A stretch of 64,000 nt of DNA from Tabrizicola_A aquatica (GCA_965194375.1 CBDAEL010000006.1), one strand, 5' to 3'; shown: positions 41,695-51,723, counted from the stretch's first letter. The notes: generated by a model not told the origin, from the sequence alone. Made by a program: numbers and translations.

Positions 41695-44172
41695 ATGACA
41701 GAAGTGCCCATTCAAGGCGACCCCGCCGGGAATATTGAATCAGCTGCGGTGGTCATCATCGGGGGCGGGGTGGCCGGCTGCTCGGTCGCCTATCATCTGG
41801 CAAAGCTTGGTGTTCAGGATGTTGTGCTGCTCGAAAGGCGTCAACTGACCTGCGGGACAACCTGGCACGCTGCAGGAATCGTTACTGAGTTGCGCGCCTC
41901 CCACAACATGACCCAGCTCGCGCGGTACTCAAGCGAACTCTATGGGCGCCTCGAAGCTGAAACGGGGGTGGCGACTGGGCTCAAACGGAACGGTTGCATT
42001 CGCGTCGCCAAAACCGCTGAACGCCTGCACGAATTCAAGCGAGGCGTCTCGATGGCCCACAACTTCGGCATCGAGGGTCACGTCGTCAGTCCCGCCGAGA
42101 TACGCGAACGGTGGCCGCACCTGGAAGTGGAAGACGTCGTCGGCGGGACTTGGTATCCAAATGACGGCCAGATCAATCCAGTGGATGTAACACTGGCCAT
42201 GGCCGCAGGCGCACGGCGCGGTGGTGTGCGTATTCTAGAGAATGTCAAAGTCCAAAACATTCTGGTCGAGAACTCGAGGGCTGTCGGCGTGCAGCTTGCC
42301 GACCGTGTCATCCGAGCTGGAAAGGTCGTAATTGCAGGGGGAATGTGGTCGCGTGACCTGGCACGTACGGCCGGAGCATCGGTGCCCCTGCATGCCGCCG
42401 AACATTTCTACATGGTCACCGAACCGATCCCCGAGTTGAAGCGGAACCTGCCGGTGGCGCTCGTGCCCGACGAGTACGCCTACTACAAGGAAGACGCGGG
42501 AAAGATCCTGATGGGCTGTTTTGAGCCGGTCGCCAAGCCTTGGGGCCATAAAGGCATTCCAGAAAGTTTCTGTTTTGATTCGCTGCCTGAAGACCTCGAC
42601 CACTTCGAACCCGTTCTGGAGGCAGCGACGCGCCGAGTCCCACTTCTGAAGAATGCTGGGATCCAACTGTTCTTCAACGGCCCCGAGAGCTTCACTCCCG
42701 ACGATCGGTACTTGCTGGGCGAGACGCCTGAAGTGCAGGGCCTTTTTTGCATCTGCGGGTTCAATTCCGTCGGCATTCTGTCGTCCGGCGGCGCGGGGCG
42801 GCTCTTGGCGAGTTGGATCAAGGACGGACGCTCGCCGATGGATGTTGCCGATGTGGATATCCGCCGGATGCAACCCTTCCAGTCGACAAAGCAGTATCTT
42901 TTCGACCGCACCAAGGAAACGCTCGGCCTGTTGTTCCAGATGCACTGGCCTTCACGCCAGTATGACACGGCGCGTGGTGCGCGCCACAGCCCCTTCCACG
43001 ATCGCCTTCTTGCCGCTGGGGCAATCATGACCGAAGGTGCCGGACACGAAAGGCCCGGTCTTTTCCGACGCAAGGGCGTGACGGAACCGCTGGACTTCTC
43101 TTACGAGCGCCCAAGCTGGTTTTCGGCCGTCGGCGAAGAGTGCCGGCACACTGCCGCAGGCGTCAGCCTCTTTGACCAATCCTGCTTCGCAAAGTTTACC
43201 GTCGAGGGGCGGGATGCCTGCAAGGTTCTTGGCCAGATCAGCGCCGGTGACGTGGATGTTGAACCTGGGCGCGTTGTCTACACCCAATGGCTGAACGAGC
43301 GCGGGGGTATCGAGGCGGATGTTACTGTCACGAGGCTTGGCTCAGACCGGTTCATGGTCGTGACCGGCCCAGCTTCGCATACGCGCGACCTTGCCTGGTT
43401 GCGGCGTCATGTTCCAGAGGACGCTCGCGCCCATGTGGCGGACGCCAGCGCTGGTCTTGCCATGCTGACCCTCATGGGCCCCGACTCCCGGGACCTGTTG
43501 ACGCGCCTATCCGGAGAGGATCTGTCAAACGAGGCTTTCCCCTTCGGCAGCGCACGCGAAATCGAGATCGGATATGCAAGGGTCTTGGCGCAGCGTATCA
43601 CTTATGTGGGCGAACTCGGCTGGGAACTTTATGTGCCTGCCGACTTTGCACAGCATGTCTTCGACCGGATCGTCGAGGCGGGCGGCGACAGGCTGCGCCA
43701 TGCTGGCTATTTTGCGCTCAATTCCTTACGCATGGAGAAGGGATACCGGCACTGGGGCCACGACATCGGCGAAGAAGATACGCCGATCGAGGCGGGCTTG
43801 GGCTTTGCGGTGGCCTGGAACAAACCCGGAGGGTTCCTTGGTCGCGACGCGCTTTTGAATGCCAAGGCCGTCGGCAAGCCCCGCCGCAGGATGGTAATGA
43901 TTAGGCTCGAAGGCGGCGACAAGGCTCCTCTCCTCCACCATAACGAGCCAATCCTGCTGGACGGGCGGATGATAGGCTCGGTAACCACGGGCGCATTCGG
44001 GCATCGCGTTGGGGCTTCGCTGGCCCTTGGCATGATCCGCTCCGAGGACGGTGTCGACGCAGCTTTTCTGGCCAATGGCAAGTTCGAGGTTGAGATCGCC
44101 TGCGATCGGTTCCCTGCAGAGCTGCGTCTGGGCGCCTGGTATGATCCCAAACTGGAGCGCGTGCGGGCATGA
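41695..44172 (+). CDS. Dimethylglycine/sarcosine dehydrogenase-like flavoprotein with GcvT domains
   Basis: An 825-residue protein. It has an N-terminal FAD oxidoreductase domain (VVIIGGGVAGCSVAYHLA; His58 in GTTWHAAG is the expected site of covalent FAD attachment in this family) and a C-terminal GcvT/aminomethyltransferase pair (about 430-825; ISAGDVDVEPGRVVYTQWLN; YVGELGWELYVPADFAQHVF). Members oxidise N-methyl groups of dimethylglycine or sarcosine and hand the one-carbon unit to tetrahydrofolate. The exact N-methyl substrate is not determined. GAGG precedes the start. It lies between the two diverged repeats and appears inserted there. Confidence 0.87.
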   Translation: MTEVPIQGDPAGNIESAAVVIIGGGVAGCSVAYHLAKLGVQDVVLLERRQLTCGTTWHAAGIVTELRASHNMTQLARYSSELYGRLEAETGVATGLKRNGCIRVAKTAERLHEFKRGVSMAHNFGIEGHVVSPAEIRERWPHLEVEDVVGGTWYPNDGQINPVDVTLAMAAGARRGGVRILENVKVQNILVENSRAVGVQLADRVIRAGKVVIAGGMWSRDLARTAGASVPLHAAEHFYMVTEPIPELKRNLPVALVPDEYAYYKEDAGKILMGCFEPVAKPWGHKGIPESFCFDSLPEDLDHFEPVLEAATRRVPLLKNAGIQLFFNGPESFTPDDRYLLGETPEVQGLFCICGFNSVGILSSGGAGRLLASWIKDGRSPMDVADVDIRRMQPFQSTKQYLFDRTKETLGLLFQMHWPSRQYDTARGARHSPFHDRLLAAGAIMTEGAGHERPGLFRRKGVTEPLDFSYERPSWFSAVGEECRHTAAGVSLFDQSCFAKFTVEGRDACKVLGQISAGDVDVEPGRVVYTQWLNERGGIEADVTVTRLGSDRFMVVTGPASHTRDLAWLRRHVPEDARAHVADASAGLAMLTLMGPDSRDLLTRLSGEDLSNEAFPFGSAREIEIGYARVLAQRITYVGELGWELYVPADFAQHVFDRIVEAGGDRLRHAGYFALNSLRMEKGYRHWGHDIGEEDTPIEAGLGFAVAWNKPGGFLGRDALLNAKAVGKPRRRMVMIRLEGGDKAPLLHHNEPILLDGRMIGSVTTGAFGHRVGASLALGMIRSEDGVDAAFLANGKFEVEIACDRFPAELRLGAWYDPKLERVRA

Positions 44173-44189
44173 AACCGTGGCAGCCCGGC

Positions 44190-44412
44190 GACCAGTTCGC
44201 CGGCCTGCCGGCCAAGCCTCGGCACGGTGGAGCGGCGGTTGTAAGTGGCCGAAGGGTCGGACGCGAGCATCCAAAGCGATCGCCAAACCGCCTTGGCAGA
44301 ACGGATGCGACTGAGGGCTGCGATCACCAGCGCGGTTGCCGAAGGTCACGCTATCATCAGCCTTGACCGCAACGCGCGGGACTATCTGATTGGGCCTACG
44401 GAGGCAAAGGGG
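44190..44412 (+). pseudogene. GNAT C-terminal fragment (second, decayed copy)
   Basis: Frames together encode a decayed C-terminus of the COG3375-type GNAT: AEGSDASIQSDRQTALAERM, RLRAAITSAVAEGHAIISLD and ARDYLIGPTEA match the end of 40501-41232. The upstream part (LPAKPRHGGAAVV) is frameshifted. The N-terminal two thirds are absent. Confidence 0.75.
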
Positions 44413-44620
44413 CGTTCATTCCTTGCCGGATGCCTTTTCAAAAAGGACGAGCCCGGCCACGACCACACCGACGCCCAGCCATTGCCAGCCTCCAAGGTGT
44501 TCGCCCAGCACCGCCACGGCAATCAGAACGCCAAGCAGCGGCTCTAGATTGCTGATCATCGTGGCCCGGACTGGCGAGATATAGCGGAAGGCTGCGAAGA
44601 AGGCTAAAAGCCCGAGGGCA
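44221..44620. repeat. Diverged direct repeat, copy 2
   Basis: Homologous to 41041-41448. Here the EamA end is intact and the GNAT end is decayed, the opposite of copy 1. Confidence 0.75.
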
Positions 44621-45303
44621 GAGCCGAGACCAGCAAGGAGCAGGCCAATCCATCCCAAAGTGGAGACGGGCATGGACCAAGCGCCAAGGCCGGTGGTGAC
44701 CGCGGAAAAGAAGACCGACGTAATGACGCCCGAATAAACCATGATCTGAACCGAGCTTGCCCCTTTCTGCGCCTCGACCGCGAACAGGATCAGCCCGCAG
44801 ACGGCTACCGATGCCAGCGTGGCGAGCGCAATTCCAAGCGGGTCCAAAACTGCCAGTTCGGGGCCAATCGCAAGGGTCAGGCCCAACAGAACCGCTATGG
44901 CAAGACCTATCTTGCGGCCGTTCAGCCTCTCGGTCCCACGCAGATGGGCGATAAGCGCCAGAAGCAAAGGGTGAGTGAAGTAAATCAGGACCACTAGACT
45001 GACAGGAACATGAGCAACCGAACCGATGTAGCCGTAGGCCATAAACAGATAGGCTATTCCAGCAAGAAGGCAGGCCGTTAGAGCCCCGCGTCCTATGGCG
45101 AAGCTTTGACTAGTGGCCAGCATCGCCAAGGACAGGACCACGACCGCAATCAACCCACGGGCGCTAAGCACAGTCAGTGTCGTCGCGCCTGCTTCAAGGG
45201 CCAGTTTTGCCGCCGTCGGGACCACAGCGGTCAGGATTGCAGACAAGACTACGAGGAATATCCCGGTGGCTTGGCGGGACGAGGGTGCAAGATCAATGTT
45301 CAT
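44416..45303 (-). CDS. EamA/DMT-superfamily transporter
   Basis: A 295-residue membrane protein with about ten hydrophobic segments in two EamA repeats (FLVVLSAILTAVVPTAAKLA first; VAVLGEHLGGWQWLGVGVVV last). Such proteins export amino acids or related metabolites. The start overlaps the stop of the upstream FAD-oxidoreductase gene (ATGA), so it is the terminal gene of the leftward operon led by the binding protein at 49924. Confidence 0.85.
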   Translation of the reverse strand: MNIDLAPSSRQATGIFLVVLSAILTAVVPTAAKLALEAGATTLTVLSARGLIAVVVLSLAMLATSQSFAIGRGALTACLLAGIAYLFMAYGYIGSVAHVPVSLVVLIYFTHPLLLALIAHLRGTERLNGRKIGLAIAVLLGLTLAIGPELAVLDPLGIALATLASVAVCGLILFAVEAQKGASSVQIMVYSGVITSVFFSAVTTGLGAWSMPVSTLGWIGLLLAGLGSALGLLAFFAAFRYISPVRATMISNLEPLLGVLIAVAVLGEHLGGWQWLGVGVVVAGLVLFEKASGKE

Positions 45304-46790
45304 GGTGCTCCACCATCGTCACAGACGCCGTCCAGCTTTACAAAATTGCCTTCGGCGTCTGGAATGGTCTTGCCCGGATTGAGGATCGCAAACGGGTCGA
45401 GCGCCAAACGGATGGCGCGCATGGTCTCGAGCGCAACACTGTTCTTGTGGGTCCGCATCGACGAGAGTTTGAGAAGACCAATTCCGTGCTCGGCGGAGAA
45501 GGTTCCCCCTAGCTTGATGGCCTCCTCGTCAATGGCCGCCCGAATGGCGTCGCAGAGGGTCGGATCGGAGCGGGACGGCAGAGCGGTGTAATGAATGTTG
45601 CCATCACCAAGATGAGCCACAGCCAAATCGTCGGATTGGGGATCCAGTTCTAGGATGCGCGCGCGCGCAGCCAGGAGAAAGGGCTCAACACAATCAAGCG
45701 GCACCGCCACATCAGTGTCAACACAGGGATGGCGATCGAGCGTGAGATGGGCTGCGGCTTCGCGCACCGCCCACATGTCACGCCGCTGTGCTTCCGACTG
45801 GGCGATGACCGCGTCGAGAACGATGCCATCCTGCAGACCTTGTCCCAAAACGCTTTCGAGACGACTGGAAAGAGACGATGACTCGTCCAGAACGTCATCC
45901 GCATCGGTGACCGAATGCCGGGCCACCTCGACCAGGATACAATGTTCAAAAGGGGCCCCGAAAGGTTCGCGGGCTCCGTGGATCTTTTGAAGATAAGTCT
46001 TGATGAATCTGCGCGGCATGTATTCGAAAGCCTCAACCGCTCCCGGCATTGCGTCATGCAGAATCCCCAAGAGTTTTAGTGCGGCGCCAATGGACGGCAT
46101 CGCGATCATTGCGGTGGCGTATTCGCGTGGCTTTGAAACGAGTTTGAGGGTGGCGGCGGTGATGATGCCTAGTGTTCCCTCAGCGCCGATGAACAGATGT
46201 CGCAAAGCGTACCCACTGTTGTCCTTATGCAGCTCGGACATGAGGTCCAGAACGCGGCCATCAGCCAGGACGACCTCCAGGCCAAGGCACTGTTCCCGAG
46301 CCGAGCCGTACCGCAGAACATTCGAGCCGCCAGCATTGGTCGACAACGCTCCGCCAATCATTGCAGACTCGCGGGCTCCGAACGAAAGCGGAAAGTGGAG
46401 GTCATGAAGCGCTGCCTCTTCCTGAAGACGATGAATGGTCACCCCCGCTTCGGCAATCATGACGCGGGCGTCCGGCTTTACAGCGCGGATGCGGTTCATG
46501 CGATCCAACGAAATAACCGCAGCACCTTCTGCCATACTCCCACCTGTCAAACCGGTTCGGCCACTTGCGGGAACGACGGGTTGGCGCGCCGCACTTGCAA
46601 GACGAAGAATACGCGCCAGCTCCTCAGTCGAGCCGGGACGCGCGACAAGGAGTGGCTCTCCACGCCAATCGCCGGTCCAATCACACGCCCAAGCGGCCGT
46701 ATCTGTGCCAGTCAGCACGTAGGAAGAACCGATCACATCCTCTACGGATTTCAGAAAACCCAATTGGACCCTGGAAATCATATTGCTCAC
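45300..46790 (-). CDS. FAD-linked oxidase, GlcD/D-2-hydroxyglutarate dehydrogenase type
   Basis: A 496-residue VAO-fold flavoprotein with an FAD-binding domain (PVVPASGRTGLTGGSMAEGA) and a C-terminal domain with the metal and active-site motifs AVAHLGDGNIHY and FSAEHGIGLLK, ending in NPGKTIPD. Enzymes of this type oxidise D-2-hydroxy acids. GTG 46790 follows GGAGAG; ATG 46781 is the alternative. It lies between the EamA gene and the importer permeases of the same leftward operon. Confidence 0.85.
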   Translation of the reverse strand: MSNMISRVQLGFLKSVEDVIGSSYVLTGTDTAAWACDWTGDWRGEPLLVARPGSTEELARILRLASAARQPVVPASGRTGLTGGSMAEGAAVISLDRMNRIRAVKPDARVMIAEAGVTIHRLQEEAALHDLHFPLSFGARESAMIGGALSTNAGGSNVLRYGSAREQCLGLEVVLADGRVLDLMSELHKDNSGYALRHLFIGAEGTLGIITAATLKLVSKPREYATAMIAMPSIGAALKLLGILHDAMPGAVEAFEYMPRRFIKTYLQKIHGAREPFGAPFEHCILVEVARHSVTDADDVLDESSSLSSRLESVLGQGLQDGIVLDAVIAQSEAQRRDMWAVREAAAHLTLDRHPCVDTDVAVPLDCVEPFLLAARARILELDPQSDDLAVAHLGDGNIHYTALPSRSDPTLCDAIRAAIDEEAIKLGGTFSAEHGIGLLKLSSMRTHKNSVALETMRAIRLALDPFAILNPGKTIPDAEGNFVKLDGVCDDGGAP

Positions 46791-46885
46791 GTCGCTCTCC
46801 AGCGCTGTTTCCGAGATCCCAACACGTTGGGCATCAAATGCTTACATAAGCGAGATGCGGTTTCGGCTATCACTGTGGTAGTTCC

Positions 46886-47674
46886 TTACTTCTGCTGCGC
46901 ACGGGCACGGCGCTGCAGGCGCTGCATCAGGATGAACAAGGTGGTCGAAAAGAGGATCATCAAGGTCGCGACAGCCGTATAAGCCGGCGTCATTGGGCTT
47001 CGCATCGCTGTGAATAACTCCTTCGGCAGCGTGCGCTGGTCCGGGCCGGCAATAAACAGCGCAACGACCACATCGTCGAAAGAAGTTGCAAAGGCAAAAA
47101 GCGCCCCCGATGCCATAGCTGGCATGATAATGGGCAGGGTGACCGACAGGAACGCCAGTCGCGGCGTCGCACCGCAAGCGGCTGCTGCCCGCGAGAGATT
47201 TGGGTCAAGCAATTCCAGCGCCGTCAGAACAGGCAGCACGACAAAGGGCACAGCGATGATCGTATGTCCAAGAACCAATCCAAGATAGCTGTTGGTCAGG
47301 CCAAGTGGAGCCATGAAGAAATATGCACTGACCGCAATCAGGATCACAGGGACGATCATCGGCGCGATGAAGAGCATCTTCAGTGCGCCAGCCCAACCTG
47401 ATTGCGACCGGGCGAGGCCCAAGGCAGAGAGTGTTCCCAGCGCCACCGACAGGACCGTGGCCAGTACGCCGACAAACAGAGAGTTCGCGATGGCCTTTAC
47501 CCACTTATCGCCAAATAGCACTTCTTCGTACCATTGCAGCGAGAAACCCGGCAGCGGGTAACTCACTAGATTGCCGCTTGAGAACGAGAGCGGAATGACA
47601 ACCAAAATCGGTGCAATCAGATAGACCAGAATGGCTGCGCAAAACGTCCAGTAGATGAGTTTCCAAAGGTACAT
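46886..47674 (-). CDS. Polyamine-type ABC importer permease, second importer (PotC-like)
   Basis: A 262-residue inner-membrane permease with about six membrane segments and an EAA loop (NLSRAAAACGATPRLAFLSV). It forms a heterodimer with the permease at 47681, 6 bp upstream. Confidence 0.86.
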   Translation of the reverse strand: MYLWKLIYWTFCAAILVYLIAPILVVIPLSFSSGNLVSYPLPGFSLQWYEEVLFGDKWVKAIANSLFVGVLATVLSVALGTLSALGLARSQSGWAGALKMLFIAPMIVPVILIAVSAYFFMAPLGLTNSYLGLVLGHTIIAVPFVVLPVLTALELLDPNLSRAAAACGATPRLAFLSVTLPIIMPAMASGALFAFATSFDDVVVALFIAGPDQRTLPKELFTAMRSPMTPAYTAVATLMILFSTTLFILMQRLQRRARAQQK

Positions 47675-47680
47675 GCGACT

Positions 47681-48862
47681 TCACCCTGCAAGCTGAGTGC
47701 GGCCGCCCGAAAGTTTTTGGGCAATCGCATAAAGGACAAGTGTGAGGATCAGCATGATAAGGCCCAGCGTCGCGGCCATGCCCCAGTTCCCCGTGTCGGT
47801 CGTATAGTTCGCGACAAAGAAGGACAGCATTTGGTCAGAGGCTCCACCCACTAGGGCAGGCGTGATGTAGTAGCCAAGGGCCTGAATGAAGACCATGAGG
47901 CCCCCGGCGACCAAGCCCGGTGCAGCGAGCGGAACATAGACCCAGAAGAAGCGCGTGACTGGTCCTGCCCCGAGGCTGGCAGCCGCTTTCATGTACAGTG
48001 GCGGGATGCCCTTGATGACGCCGTAGAGCGGCAGGATCATGAAGGGCAGCAGGACATGTGTCATCGAGATCAGCACACCTGTCCGGTTGTAGATGAGGTC
48101 CAAGGGTTCCGCGAGAAAGCCTAGATCAATCAGCGTCTTGTTGATCAGGCCCTCGCGCTGCAAAAGGACAACCCAGCCTGCTGTCCGCACCAAAAGCGAT
48201 GTCCAGAACGGAAGCAGGACCAGCACCATGAGCCAGTCGGCGGTTTTTTCGCTCACGGAAGTCAGCAGATGCGCGAGGGGAAACCCAAGGAGAATGCAAC
48301 CTAATGTCACAGAACCGCTGATGAGCAGGGTTCGGAACAAGACATCAATATAGATGCGATACTCTTCCGGTGCCCACTCGATATCGCCGATAAAGTCGCG
48401 CTGAAGGTCAAAGGCGGACAAGAGATAGAAGCCCGACACCGGCCCGCGCGCGCGTTGGACAACCGCGAAGAACTCCGGACTAGCGAGATTGGGATCCAGT
48501 TCAGCAAAGAAGGCGCTGTCAAACTGCGTCCCTTCCGGCTCTGCCCCTACTTTCTTGGAAGCGCGCATGATGGTGGTACGTAGGCCCGGAATTTCGTAGT
48601 TCAACCGACGCGCAGCGTGGGCGAGTGTCTCGTTTTCTCGGGCAGTCACAAGGTCGCCGGCGAAGGCCGCAAAAACTGCAGGAGGCAACGGGGTGCCATA
48701 ATGCCAACCTTCAAGCGCCTCGATGGTTTGGGGTAGTGCGCGAGGTACTTCAACCTCGCGCACCGATTTTGACAGCAGGTCGGCTATCGGACCCGCGAAG
48801 AATACCAGAAGAAAGGCCGCCAACGGCGCCAAGAGCAACAGCCGATGACGGACTTTCTGCAT
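47681..48862 (-). CDS. Polyamine-type ABC importer permease, second importer (PotB-like)
   Basis: A 393-residue inner-membrane permease. A long periplasmic insert (about residues 45-165) follows the first membrane segment (LLLLAPLAAFLLVFFAGPIA), which explains why it is longer than usual PotB. The core six-segment permease and its EAA region (YMKAAASLGAGPVTRFFWVY) follow. The insert may contact the binding protein or substrate. Confidence 0.86.
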   Translation of the reverse strand: MQKVRHRLLLLAPLAAFLLVFFAGPIADLLSKSVREVEVPRALPQTIEALEGWHYGTPLPPAVFAAFAGDLVTARENETLAHAARRLNYEIPGLRTTIMRASKKVGAEPEGTQFDSAFFAELDPNLASPEFFAVVQRARGPVSGFYLLSAFDLQRDFIGDIEWAPEEYRIYIDVLFRTLLISGSVTLGCILLGFPLAHLLTSVSEKTADWLMVLVLLPFWTSLLVRTAGWVVLLQREGLINKTLIDLGFLAEPLDLIYNRTGVLISMTHVLLPFMILPLYGVIKGIPPLYMKAAASLGAGPVTRFFWVYVPLAAPGLVAGGLMVFIQALGYYITPALVGGASDQMLSFFVANYTTDTGNWGMAATLGLIMLILTLVLYAIAQKLSGGRTQLAG

Positions 48863-48877
48863 GGCGAGTCTCCCTGC

Positions 48878-49924
48878 TCAGTTTGTGCCGGTCCAGGCCG
48901 CCCAACGTTCGGCCAGCTTGTCACCGTTGTCGTTCCAGAACGTCGCATCCTCATGGAAGACGACCGCCAGGTTTTCAGGAGCCGTCGGCAACTGGCTGAG
49001 CAGCGCCGCATCGATCAGAGCGTCGGCCCCGACCGCCGTGGTACCGTAGGGCGAGTACGGCACAATGAGGGCCTGATTTTCAGGACGGCCCATGAACTCG
49101 ATCAGCTTCAGGGCTTCGTCTTTGTTCGGCGAGCCCTTCATGATGACCCAGCTGTCCATCGTGTAAGGCGAATCCTTCCAGACCACCTTGAAGTTCTTGC
49201 CGTCGTTCTTGTTGGCGTTGAAGATCCGCCCGTTATAGGCGGCGGCCATCACGACGTCGCCAGCGGCCAGCATCTCGATGGGTTGTCCCCCGCTCTTCCA
49301 GAAGACGAGATCGGCCTTGATCGTGTCCAGCTTGGCAAAGGCGCGATCGACGCCTTCGGGCGTTTTCAGAAGGTCATAGACCTGATCCGCGGGGACCCCG
49401 TCGGCCAAAAGGGCGATCTCGAGGCTCCATTTCGCGTTGTTGCGAAGCGCGCGCTTGCCGGGGAATTTGGCTGTATCGAAGAAGTCAGCCCAATCCTGGG
49501 GCCCATCAGCCATCTTGTCGCCATCATAGGCCAACATGATATTCCAGACTAGGGCGCCGACACCGCAGGTGCTGACCCCGCCCGGGATGTAGCGATCGAC
49601 ACCGCCGATGGCAGCCGGGTCAATCTCCTCGAATAGACCCTCGTCACACCCGGCCGCAACTTCGGGCGCCTCGGTCAGGACGATATCCCAAGTGTTGCTG
49701 CCACCTTCGATCTTGGTGCGCAACACCCCGAGTCCGCCGTCCCAGGTTTCCTCGTTGATCTTGATGCCATTCGCCTCGGCATAGGGCGCCCAATAGACGG
49801 CATGCAGTCCTTCCTGGTGCGGACCACCCCAGCCGACGACCGTCAGGTCATTGGCTGCGGCAGCCTGTCCAAGGCAAGCGACGGCAAAGATGCCCATCGC
49901 CATAGTCTTTACGGTGTTCTTCAT
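48878..49924 (-). CDS. Polyamine-type ABC importer binding protein, second importer
   Basis: A 348-residue secreted binding protein (signal peptide ends near CLGQAAAAND) of the PotD class (LTVVGWGGPHQEG; VMAAAYNGRIFNANKN; SWVIMKGSPNKDEALKLIEF). The ATG follows GGGAGG. It heads the leftward operon with two permeases, the FAD oxidase and EamA. The cognate ATPase is at 51743-52858 in a separate leftward unit. An operator-like repeat lies 26-40 bp upstream. The ligand is unknown, probably an N-modified amino acid or amine. Confidence 0.86.
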   Translation of the reverse strand: MKNTVKTMAMGIFAVACLGQAAAANDLTVVGWGGPHQEGLHAVYWAPYAEANGIKINEETWDGGLGVLRTKIEGGSNTWDIVLTEAPEVAAGCDEGLFEEIDPAAIGGVDRYIPGGVSTCGVGALVWNIMLAYDGDKMADGPQDWADFFDTAKFPGKRALRNNAKWSLEIALLADGVPADQVYDLLKTPEGVDRAFAKLDTIKADLVFWKSGGQPIEMLAAGDVVMAAAYNGRIFNANKNDGKNFKVVWKDSPYTMDSWVIMKGSPNKDEALKLIEFMGRPENQALIVPYSPYGTTAVGADALIDAALLSQLPTAPENLAVVFHEDATFWNDNGDKLAERWAAWTGTN

Positions 49925-49949
49925 TTGACTTCCTCCCTTTTTCTCTATT

Positions 49950-49964
49950 CGTAATTTATTACAC
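49950..49964. promoter_or_regulatory. GTAAT-N2-ATTAC operator, site B
   Basis: CGTAATTTATTACAC contains the perfect inverted repeat GTAAT-TT-ATTAC, 26-40 bp upstream of the binding-protein ATG at 49924. The same motif recurs at 52983 and 57516. Confidence 0.65.
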
Positions 49965-50025
49965 CAAGAGGGTGCTCGTTATCCTGACTTCCGACCAAAC
50001 ATTGCCCGTCGCGTCTCCGGATAAC

Positions 50026-51723
50026 TCAGCTGCCCACAGAGATGTGCCGAGCGGCCAGATGGCCAAAAACCAGGGCCGGACCCAGCGTGATGCCCGCCCC
50101 CGGATAGGTTCCGCCCATGAAGCTGGCGGCATCGTTGCCCACAACATAAAGCCCCGCGACCGGCTGGCCGGCGGTATCGAGCGCGCGGGCGTGGGCGTCC
50201 GTGCGCATGCCGATGAAGGTTCCTATGTCACCTGGTACAAGGCGAACGGCATAGAATGGCCCCCGATCAATTGGGGCGACACAGGGGTTCGGACCATGCC
50301 CGATACTGCCATTGAAGCGCTGATAGGGATCAGTGCCCTTACCGAACTCGGGATCCTCGCCCAAGGCGGCCCCCTTGTTTAGCCGCGAAACTGTTTGACT
50401 AAGGCCCTTTGAGTCAATGCCGCAGAGCGCGGCCAGTTCCAGCAATGTATCGGCCTGCTTGATGTATCCCGACGCAATATGGCGGCCCAGACGACCAGGC
50501 CGGGGTGGTGCTGCGCCCAGACCATAGGCCGCGATTGCAGTTGAGTCGCAGATGAGATGGCAGTGGACATCTGGATCGTTGCGGCAGGCCTCGACCATAG
50601 CTGGTACGAAATCGTGGTAAGAGGTGGCCTCGTTGATGAACCTCCGCCCGCGCTTGTCGACTGCGATGTACCCTGCCTTGCCGCGATCGATGAAGTGGGG
50701 AAAGGGGATTGTTGTCCCATCCTTCTGCGGCACCAGAGAGATCGGGACCCAGGCCGCAGGCTGGGCCTGCCCTTCCACGACGGCCACATTAAGCGAACGG
50801 CCAAGCCGGATGCCGTCACCGGTGTTGTCGGCTGGGGCGACGGTTCGATGGTTCTTGCCCGCCGATACATGGTCATAAAGCCGCGCCCGGAGTTCGTCAT
50901 TTGCAGGAAAGCCGCCGCAGGCCAGAACCACACCCTTGCGGGCGCGGATCATGCGGCGACCCTCTGACCCCTCGACCACCGCGCCTGTCACACGCCCCGC
51001 CTCCGTCGTAAGTTCAACCACCGGCGTTTTCAGCATAAGCTTCACGCCGCGCTCAAAAGCCGACTGGGCCAACATGGCGACAAGCGCGTTACCATTCGAA
51101 AGACGGGTGCCGCGGCTGTAACTGATCCGGTCTTTCGCATAGCGCAGGAACAACTTGCCCACATGACTGGCCGAAGACAGTTTCTTGGTCATGGTAAAGA
51201 ACTGCGGCAGATCCTCGCGCCCCACCATCATGCCCCCGAGGATCGTCGTCGTCTTCAGCGGCGGGCGGAGTTTGTCGAACCATTTGCCCAGGGTACGGCC
51301 ATCGAAAGGGCGCGGCCCAAGCGACCTCCCACCTTTGGAGGCACCAGGCTGGCCAGGGTGATAATCGCTCCATGCCGGCGACAGCATGTAGGAGACATGA
51401 CTGTTGGCCTCGAACCACTCCAGCACCTCGGCAGCATGGTCGGCGAAGGTCTCTGCCTTGTCGCGATCCAGGCGGTTTCCGGCTTCAGCCTGTAAGTAGG
51501 TCAGGACGTCTTCTTTGTTATCGGAAATCCCGGCCTCGCGGGCCTGGCGGCTACCAGGAATCCAGATAACCCCAGCCGAAAAGCAGGTCGTGCCACCAAA
51601 GACATCGGCCTTCTCAACCATGAGCACGTCGAGACCATCGATGGCAGCGGTCAGTGCCGCCGCAAAGCCCGAAGCGCCGGAACCCGCCACAAGCACATCA
51701 CATTCCAAATCCATCGCCATCAT
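50026..51723 (-). CDS. FAD-dependent desaturase/reductase, fumarate reductase/KstD-like
   Basis: A 565-residue flavoprotein with an N-terminal FAD motif (VLVAGSGASGFAAALTAAID, then VLMVEKADVFGGTT), a fumarate-reductase/3-ketosteroid-dehydrogenase-type middle region (RGRRFINEATSYHDF) and a C-terminal FAD-contact motif (YPGAGITLGPALVFG). It probably inserts or reduces a C=C bond next to a carbonyl or carboxylate. It is translated after the ATPase gene, 19 bp downstream of its stop. ATG 51723 follows GAGGAG. Confidence 0.83.
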   Translation of the reverse strand: MMAMDLECDVLVAGSGASGFAAALTAAIDGLDVLMVEKADVFGGTTCFSAGVIWIPGSRQAREAGISDNKEDVLTYLQAEAGNRLDRDKAETFADHAAEVLEWFEANSHVSYMLSPAWSDYHPGQPGASKGGRSLGPRPFDGRTLGKWFDKLRPPLKTTTILGGMMVGREDLPQFFTMTKKLSSASHVGKLFLRYAKDRISYSRGTRLSNGNALVAMLAQSAFERGVKLMLKTPVVELTTEAGRVTGAVVEGSEGRRMIRARKGVVLACGGFPANDELRARLYDHVSAGKNHRTVAPADNTGDGIRLGRSLNVAVVEGQAQPAAWVPISLVPQKDGTTIPFPHFIDRGKAGYIAVDKRGRRFINEATSYHDFVPAMVEACRNDPDVHCHLICDSTAIAAYGLGAAPPRPGRLGRHIASGYIKQADTLLELAALCGIDSKGLSQTVSRLNKGAALGEDPEFGKGTDPYQRFNGSIGHGPNPCVAPIDRGPFYAVRLVPGDIGTFIGMRTDAHARALDTAGQPVAGLYVVGNDAASFMGGTYPGAGITLGPALVFGHLAARHISVGS

